A stretch of DNA of 64,000 nucleotides from positions 206,204 through 270,203 of the forward strand of contig NZ_QMEK01000006.1 in assembly GCF_003390845.1 (NCBI RefSeq), given 5' to 3'. Both the position numbers and the translations under genes were made by a program. The notes below the pieces were generated by a model, which searched no databases, was not told the origin of the DNA, and saw only the letters and a list, made by a program, of their open reading frames with translations. This document shows, in pieces, positions 59,885 through 64,000 of this stretch (positions are counted from its first letter, which is position 1; every line of letters begins with the position of its first letter). This stretch comes from Tropicimonas sp. IMCC34043 (GTDB taxonomy: Bacteria > Pseudomonadota > Alphaproteobacteria > Rhodobacterales > Rhodobacteraceae).

Positions 59885-61275
59885 GGCGGTTCCTGCCCGG
59901 ATCGCTGCGGGGGCAGTTGCTGCTGCTGATCCTGCTGACGCTCGCACTGGCGCAGGCGCTGGTCGCCTGGCTGTTTGCCGACGAACGCGAGATGGCCCTG
60001 CGCGCCGCGCTCGGGCAGGAGGCTGCCAGTCGCGCGGCAAACGTGGCCCGGCTGATCGCAGAGGCGCCGGAGGACCTGCATCCGTCGATCCTGCGGGCGG
60101 CGGATTCCCCGCTGGTGCGCTTTTCGCTGGGGGCTGCGCCCGCCGTCGATCACTCAGGTCATGGCACCGAAGTGCTTGCGGGGCAAATCGCTTCGCAGAT
60201 CGGGACAACCCCAGTGCCGGAGGTCCGCCTTGAATTGCATCAGACCGACGACCAGCCCCAGCCAATGCCCGGCATGTTCGGTATGTCCGGCCAGATGGGG
60301 CAGATGCACCGGGCCATGCAGCCGGTCCCGATCTCGTCGGTGGAGATGAAGATTTCCGTCGCGATGCAAAATGGGACGTGGCTGAACGTTCTAACCCGGT
60401 TCCATCGCCCGCCGTATCAGCTTGCCTGGACGGCGGTCGGGACATTCGCCGTCTCGGCGGTCCTGATCGGCGCGACGGTCTGGGTCGCCCTTGGGCAGTT
60501 GACCGGCCCGCTGCGTGAACTGGCCCGGTCGGCGGAAGAATTCGGCCGAGGCGCCGAGGCGCACGTGATCGATCCTTCCGGCCCGAACGAGCTGCGCAGC
60601 CTGACCGGCGCCTTCAACAGGATGCAGGAACGGATCCGGCGCTTCGTGGATGACCGGACCCGGCTGTTGGCGGCGCTCAGCCACGACCTGCGCTCGCCGC
60701 TGACGGCGCTGCGGGTCCGCGCCGAGATGATCGATGAGGACGAGACACGCGAGCGGATCATCGCCACCACCGAGGAGATGCAGGAGATGGTCGAAAGCAC
60801 GCTTGCCTTCGCCCGCGGTGTTTCGAATGCCGAGCCCGTCGAGACGGTCAACCTTTCCGAGATTGTCGCCTCTCTGGTCGCCGACATGGACGCATCCGCG
60901 GGTCTGGTCACGCTTCAGCCCTCTCCGGAAATGGTCAGGGTTCAGCTTCGCCCGACATCGATGCGCCGCGCCCTGCGGAACCTGATCGAGAATGCTCTCC
61001 GCTATGGCGGGCAAGCCGAGGTTCGCGTCTGGCGCGACGGGGAGGCGGCGCGCATCGCCGTGGAAGATCGCGGGCCGGGGATTCCGGAGGATCAGTTCGA
61101 GCATGTCTTCGACCCCTTCGTCCGATTGGAAACCTCGCGGTCCCGCGAGACGGGCGGGGCGGGCCTCGGCCTGTCGATCGCCCGGACCATCGTGCAATCC
61201 CATGGCGGCGACATCGACCTGCAGAACCGGGAGGGCGGCGGGCTGACAGCCACCATGACCTTGCCGGTTGCGTGA
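59881..61275 (+). CDS. Sensor histidine kinase with a Met-rich periplasmic loop
   Basis: The 464-residue product has membrane segments at about 12-32 and 180-204, with a periplasmic domain of about 145 residues between. Residues 129-146 read MPGMFGMSGQMGQMHRAM, a Met/His cluster suited to Cu(I) or Ag(I). HAMP, the phosphoacceptor H268 (AALSHDLRSPLTAL) and the ATPase domain (NLIENALRYGG, DRGPGIPEDQFEHVFDPF, GAGLGLSIARTIV) follow. It pairs with the response regulator upstream by translational coupling. Copper sensing is inferred from the loop and neighbours. Confidence 0.85.
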   Translation: MRRFLPGSLRGQLLLLILLTLALAQALVAWLFADEREMALRAALGQEAASRAANVARLIAEAPEDLHPSILRAADSPLVRFSLGAAPAVDHSGHGTEVLAGQIASQIGTTPVPEVRLELHQTDDQPQPMPGMFGMSGQMGQMHRAMQPVPISSVEMKISVAMQNGTWLNVLTRFHRPPYQLAWTAVGTFAVSAVLIGATVWVALGQLTGPLRELARSAEEFGRGAEAHVIDPSGPNELRSLTGAFNRMQERIRRFVDDRTRLLAALSHDLRSPLTALRVRAEMIDEDETRERIIATTEEMQEMVESTLAFARGVSNAEPVETVNLSEIVASLVADMDASAGLVTLQPSPEMVRVQLRPTSMRRALRNLIENALRYGGQAEVRVWRDGEAARIAVEDRGPGIPEDQFEHVFDPFVRLETSRSRETGGAGLGLSIARTIVQSHGGDIDLQNREGGGLTATMTLPVA

Positions 61276-61348
61276 CCTGTTCCGCTTCACGGCAAGTTGC
61301 CTCCCTGACGCATCGACATTTCCGCCTCCGAAAGGGAAACTCCGGACC

Positions 61349-61678
61349 ATGACGCGCCTGTTCAACCTGTTCTGCATCGGTGTTATCACCGCCTTCCTGC
61401 TGGGGTCGGTGGCGCAGGCAACATCCTTTGGCGGGATGACCGTCGGAATGGACGCCATGCATTCCGTCGCCCCTGTCGGCTGCGATGACTGCGATGGCGC
61501 GGGTGACGAGGGCAGCTGCGCTGGCGATTGCATGTCGCTGACCGTCGCCGTCCTCCCGGACCACGGCACGGAAGCCGACATCGAAAAGGTGACGGAACCG
61601 GCGGCGAGCCTGGCAGCCACGCCGGGGCGATCCGACCCACCCGCGACCTCGCCACCACGATCCCATTTTCCGATCTGA
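61349..61678 (+). CDS. Small exported cysteine-rich protein
   Basis: The 109-residue product has a signal peptide (residues 1-25, ending VAQA) and a central metal-binding-like segment GCDDCDGAGDEGSCAGDCMS (four cysteines among acidic residues). Two N-terminal methionine-containing stretches (FGGMTVGMDAMHS) add further soft ligands. It ends in a Pro/Ser-rich tail. No family is recognised, but the context suggests copper binding in the periplasm. ATG 61349 was chosen because the signal peptide starts there. Confidence 0.6.
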   Translation: MTRLFNLFCIGVITAFLLGSVAQATSFGGMTVGMDAMHSVAPVGCDDCDGAGDEGSCAGDCMSLTVAVLPDHGTEADIEKVTEPAASLAATPGRSDPPATSPPRSHFPI

Positions 61679-61762
61679 CTCTCCGCGCCGGTCTCCGGCG
61701 TAGCTGACGGGTACCACACTGCGGGCCATTCAGGCCCTGCGGTCCCAATCTCGGAAAACGGA

Positions 61763-62689
61763 ATGACCATATCAATCTCAGACGGGGTTTCCCGGCGCGC
61801 CTTCCTGGGCGCGGCCGCGGGAGCCTGGATCGTCGGGTCTGCGCATCCGCTCCTCGCGGCGCCAGCCCCCTTAGTCGACGCGCTCGCCTTCGCTGGCAAC
61901 GCCGTGCTTGCCGCAGGAAACGGCCTGTGGAGGAGCGATGACGGCGGAGAGTCCTGGCACGAAACAACCGGCCCGGACAAGCAGCCCAGGGCGTTGACCG
62001 CCCATCCGGAGCGCCCGGGCCGCGTGATTGCCGCGCTGGACGGCGGCGGGCTGGCCGTCTCGGAAGATGCCGGTGCAAGCTGGCGCGACGCCGGATCGGT
62101 GCTGCCCACGGCGTCCATTTGCGCACTGACCACGGCGGCGACCCTGCCCGACACCCTTTACGCCGCCGTCGCGGGTGACGGGCTCTGGCGCAGCGAGGAT
62201 GCCGGTGAGTCCTGGGAGTTCGTGATGGATCGCCCGTTCCTCGCCGGGGCCGAGCGGGATGTTCTGTCGCTCGCCTCGGTCGATGCCGCCAGCGGCATGG
62301 GAGGTATCTGGCTCTATGCCGGGACCACGGCCGGCCTGCAACGCGTACCCGACTGTTTCTGCCGCTGGCAGGACGTACAGCGCGGCGACGCGCTCGACGC
62401 GCTTGTCGAGGGTGGGGAGGAACCCGAAATCGCGCCTCTGCCGGCAGGAGAGCCCGTGCGGGCGCTGGTGTCCTCGGCGACGGCACCCGGCAGGCTCTAC
62501 GCGGCCTTGCCCTCCGGCACCTGGGCAACCACCGACGCCGGTGTCATCTGGCAAAAGGCCAGTGACCTCGACGCCATCACGCTCGCGATCGACCCGGCCG
62601 CGCCCCTCTCGCTCGTCGCCGCCACGAAGCGCGGCCTAACCCTGAGCCGCGACGGCGGCAAGACCTGGGCCGCAGGCGCGGTCCTCTGA
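61763..62689 (+). CDS. Tat-exported beta-propeller protein (BNR/sialidase-like repeats)
   Basis: The 308-residue product begins with a twin-arginine signal (VSRRAFLGAAAGA). The mature part has repeated blades of the form GLWRSDDGGESWHE, GLAVSEDAGASWRD, GLWRSEDAGESWEF and GLTLSRDGGKTWAA, which are Asp-box repeats of a beta-propeller. Such proteins are found with copper genes and are annotated photosystem-stability or glycosyl hydrolase-like without known activity. Tat export means it folds, perhaps with a cofactor, before leaving the cytoplasm. A cysteine pair (PDCFCRW) is notable. Confidence 0.75.
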   Translation: MTISISDGVSRRAFLGAAAGAWIVGSAHPLLAAPAPLVDALAFAGNAVLAAGNGLWRSDDGGESWHETTGPDKQPRALTAHPERPGRVIAALDGGGLAVSEDAGASWRDAGSVLPTASICALTTAATLPDTLYAAVAGDGLWRSEDAGESWEFVMDRPFLAGAERDVLSLASVDAASGMGGIWLYAGTTAGLQRVPDCFCRWQDVQRGDALDALVEGGEEPEIAPLPAGEPVRALVSSATAPGRLYAALPSGTWATTDAGVIWQKASDLDAITLAIDPAAPLSLVAATKRGLTLSRDGGKTWAAGAVL

Positions 62690-62700
62690 AGGAGATTCCC

Positions 62701-63120
62701 ATGAAAACGTTCACTCTCGCACTCGCCTTCCTCACCGCAGCCCCTGCTTTTGCCGGTGAGGCGATCACCGTCTACCGCGACCCCAGCTGCGGCTGCTGCT
62801 CCGCCTGGGCAGAATACATGGAACAGAAAGGCTACGACGTGACCATCGTCGAGGAACGCGACGTGGCCGCACGGGCCATCGCTGCCGGCGTGCCCGAACG
62901 CGGCCTGTCCTGCCACCACGCCGAGGTCGGAGGCTACGGCATCCATGGCCATATCCCGGCCGAAATCATCGACCGGCTGCTCGCCGAACGACCGGCGATT
63001 TCCGGCCTCGTCCTTCCCGGCATGCCGCAGAACTCTCCGGGCATGGCGCCAGACAAATACGGCACCCTCAAGGTCTATTCCTATGCGCCGACGGGCGTGG
63101 CGGTTTACTCGAATGAATAG
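62701..63120 (+). CDS. DUF411 periplasmic metal-binding protein
   Basis: The 139-residue product has a signal peptide (residues 1-19) and the DUF411 motif DPSCGCCSAW (cysteines 30, 32 and 33), with later conserved SCHHAEVGGYGIHGHIPAE and PGMPQNSPGM. DUF411 proteins occur with copper and silver resistance genes and are proposed periplasmic copper carriers. AAGGAG precedes the ATG. The end overlaps the cytochrome gene by eight bases. Confidence 0.87.
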   Translation: MKTFTLALAFLTAAPAFAGEAITVYRDPSCGCCSAWAEYMEQKGYDVTIVEERDVAARAIAAGVPERGLSCHHAEVGGYGIHGHIPAEIIDRLLAERPAISGLVLPGMPQNSPGMAPDKYGTLKVYSYAPTGVAVYSNE

Positions 63121-63625
63121 GCGTTGCGGACAAGGAGGCGCGTTCCTGCACCTCCTGTGTCGGGGTGGATCCCTGGCGGTCCGCCTCGGCATGACGGCGG
63201 CGGCGCTTTCGGGCGCCGCCATCGCCGAGACGTCCGGTCTGAGTTTTCTCGGCGAGCCAGTGACCCCGGCGCAGCTTCGGGCCGGGGAGGTTCTCTACGC
63301 CGAGACCTGCGCGAGCTGCCACGGCGAGAACCGGGAAGGGCAGCCGGACTGGCGGAGGCGGCTTGAGACGGGCCGGATGCCTGCGCCGCCGCAGGACGGA
63401 ACGGGACATACCTTCACCAATTCGGACGCCGATCTGTTTGCGATGACGAAGTTCGGGATCGGTGCTGTGGTCCCCGGCTACGAAAGCGATATGCCCGGTT
63501 TCGAAGGCGCACTCGAGGATCGCGAGATCGTAACGATCCTGGCCTTCCTGAAAGCCAACTGGCCGGACGAAAAAAGGCAGTTTCAGGCGTCGTTACCGTC
63601 GATGAAAGGCGCATCGGGGCGCTGA
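63113..63625 (+). CDS. Class I cytochrome c
   Basis: The 170-residue product has a non-standard N-terminal signal (residues 1-40, ending GAAIAETS) and one heme site CASCH (66-70). The likely axial methionine is in the YESDMPGFEG segment, before the family-typical C-terminal helix DREIVTILAFLKANWP. It is a soluble or anchored electron carrier and closes the copper run, possibly accepting electrons linked to Cu(I) oxidation. ATG 63113 lies inside the DUF411 gene end. Confidence 0.82.
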   Translation: MNRRCGQGGAFLHLLCRGGSLAVRLGMTAAALSGAAIAETSGLSFLGEPVTPAQLRAGEVLYAETCASCHGENREGQPDWRRRLETGRMPAPPQDGTGHTFTNSDADLFAMTKFGIGAVVPGYESDMPGFEGALEDREIVTILAFLKANWPDEKRQFQASLPSMKGASGR

Positions 63626-63967
63626 GCGCACGCCTTCCGGCTTTAGGCCTTACAAAAGGTCACCTCCACTTTCAGCGGCATGGTCTGTATCGGGTCCGGA
63701 GTGTGGCGTACAACAACACCCTCAGTTGTACCGATCGGCGTCTACATGGCAGCCCAACTCTGCGCGTTGACGCAGGACGTATTCGACGCCGAAGCCATGG
63801 CCGTCGTTGGCCTTGTTTAGGTCCTGCCGAACGTTTTCCGGTTGATTGGAGCGTGGTTTCGGCGCGGTTCGACACTGGCCAGCCTTGGGATGACTATCCT
63901 AGGGCGTTGTGTTTTGTTGGTTTGGATTTTGCGACGATCGTCGAGAGTTATTGGGAATTTCGCTAGG
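63626..63967. other. Gap between cytochrome c and 5S rRNA
   Basis: No credible gene is seen; an 87-codon frame at 63703 has no ribosome site or recognisable product. No tRNA is found next to the 5S gene here, although many relatives carry tRNA-fMet at that place. Confidence 0.45.
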
Positions 63968-64000
63968 TTTGGCGGTGACCTACTCTCCCACGTCTTGAGA
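63968..64000 (-). rRNA. 5S ribosomal RNA, 3' end only (cut by the window)
   Basis: The last bases read, on the plus strand, TTTGGCGGTGACCTACTCTC and so on, which is the complement of the conserved 5S 3' region (GAGAGTAGGTCACCGCCAAA). The rest of the gene, and presumably an rRNA operon, lies beyond 64000. Confidence 0.85.

Noticed and set aside
63703..63966. 87-codon frame near the 5S gene
   Set aside because: No start signal, no recognisable sequence and a position directly beyond an rRNA operon.

Overview
The window looks like the chromosome of a high-GC alphaproteobacterium of the Rhodobacter/Paracoccus group. The evidence is the pervasive GC-rich coding, the four-carbon sugar-acid operon, the CbtBA and copper genes, and the phage gene families. 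It has three parts: a host metabolic region (1-11980), a mobile island of about 41.5 kb inserted in the initiator tRNA gene (12013-53594), and a host copper/cobalt region (53595-63625) that ends at the 3' end of a 5S rRNA gene on the minus strand (63968-64000).

Left host region: a degraded thiamine-diphosphate enzyme fragment, an MFS exporter, and then a compact operon (2033-9060) for L-threonate and D-erythronate breakdown: ltnD, otnK, otnC, otnI, a DeoR-type regulator, denD and a GntP-family permease. The two dehydrogenases make 3-oxo- or 2-oxo-tetronate, OtnI interconverts them, OtnK phosphorylates and OtnC decarboxylates, giving dihydroxyacetone phosphate. A 9-bp direct repeat 30 bp apart lies in front of ltnD and may be the DeoR operator. 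Two abutting alpha/beta-hydrolase genes follow on the minus strand.

Island: a 47-bp duplication of the 3' part of the tRNA-fMet gene (12013-12059 and 53548-53594) marks attL and attR. A tyrosine integrase (48036-49193) and paired TGGAAGCA repeats near both ends fit. In order, the island holds an exonuclease/endonuclease/phosphatase gene; a low-GC cassette of exported proteins, two of which carry cysteines at exact 6- and 11-residue spacing; an XRE regulator with a frameshifted ImmA-like peptidase; phage replication genes (RecA-like ATPase, DUF669, Fe-S nuclease, helicase, PrimPol, RuvC-like resolvase, ParB-methylase); a two-repeat CRISPR-like mini-array framed by nested inverted repeats; and a head and packaging module (TerS, TerL, gpW, portal, protease-capsid fusion, connectors). 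No tail or lysis genes follow. Their place is taken by a Trypco1 plus HExxH protein pair, an IS5-family element, a truncated DUF499 ATPase behind a ribbon-helix-helix gene, the integrase, a DUF6880 protein and a low-GC two-gene unit. Five phage genes carry single-frame breaks, so the element is either decaying or the draft contains indel errors.

Right host region: a CueR-type promoter in front of a P1B copper ATPase, a cobalamin riboswitch in front of cbtBA, small Met/Gly/His-rich exported proteins, an OmpR-type two-component system whose sensor has a Met-rich periplasmic loop, and a run of exported metal-linked proteins (Cys-rich peptide, beta-propeller, DUF411, cytochrome c). Together they look like a periplasmic copper-handling locus.

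The best candidates for undescribed biology are the Cys-hexad/Cys-hendecad protein pair (15386-18362), the orphan mini-array with its inverted-repeat frame (30072-30385), the Trypco1-HExxH module (43656-45283), the two-gene unit at 51102-53150, and the head-only organisation of the element.
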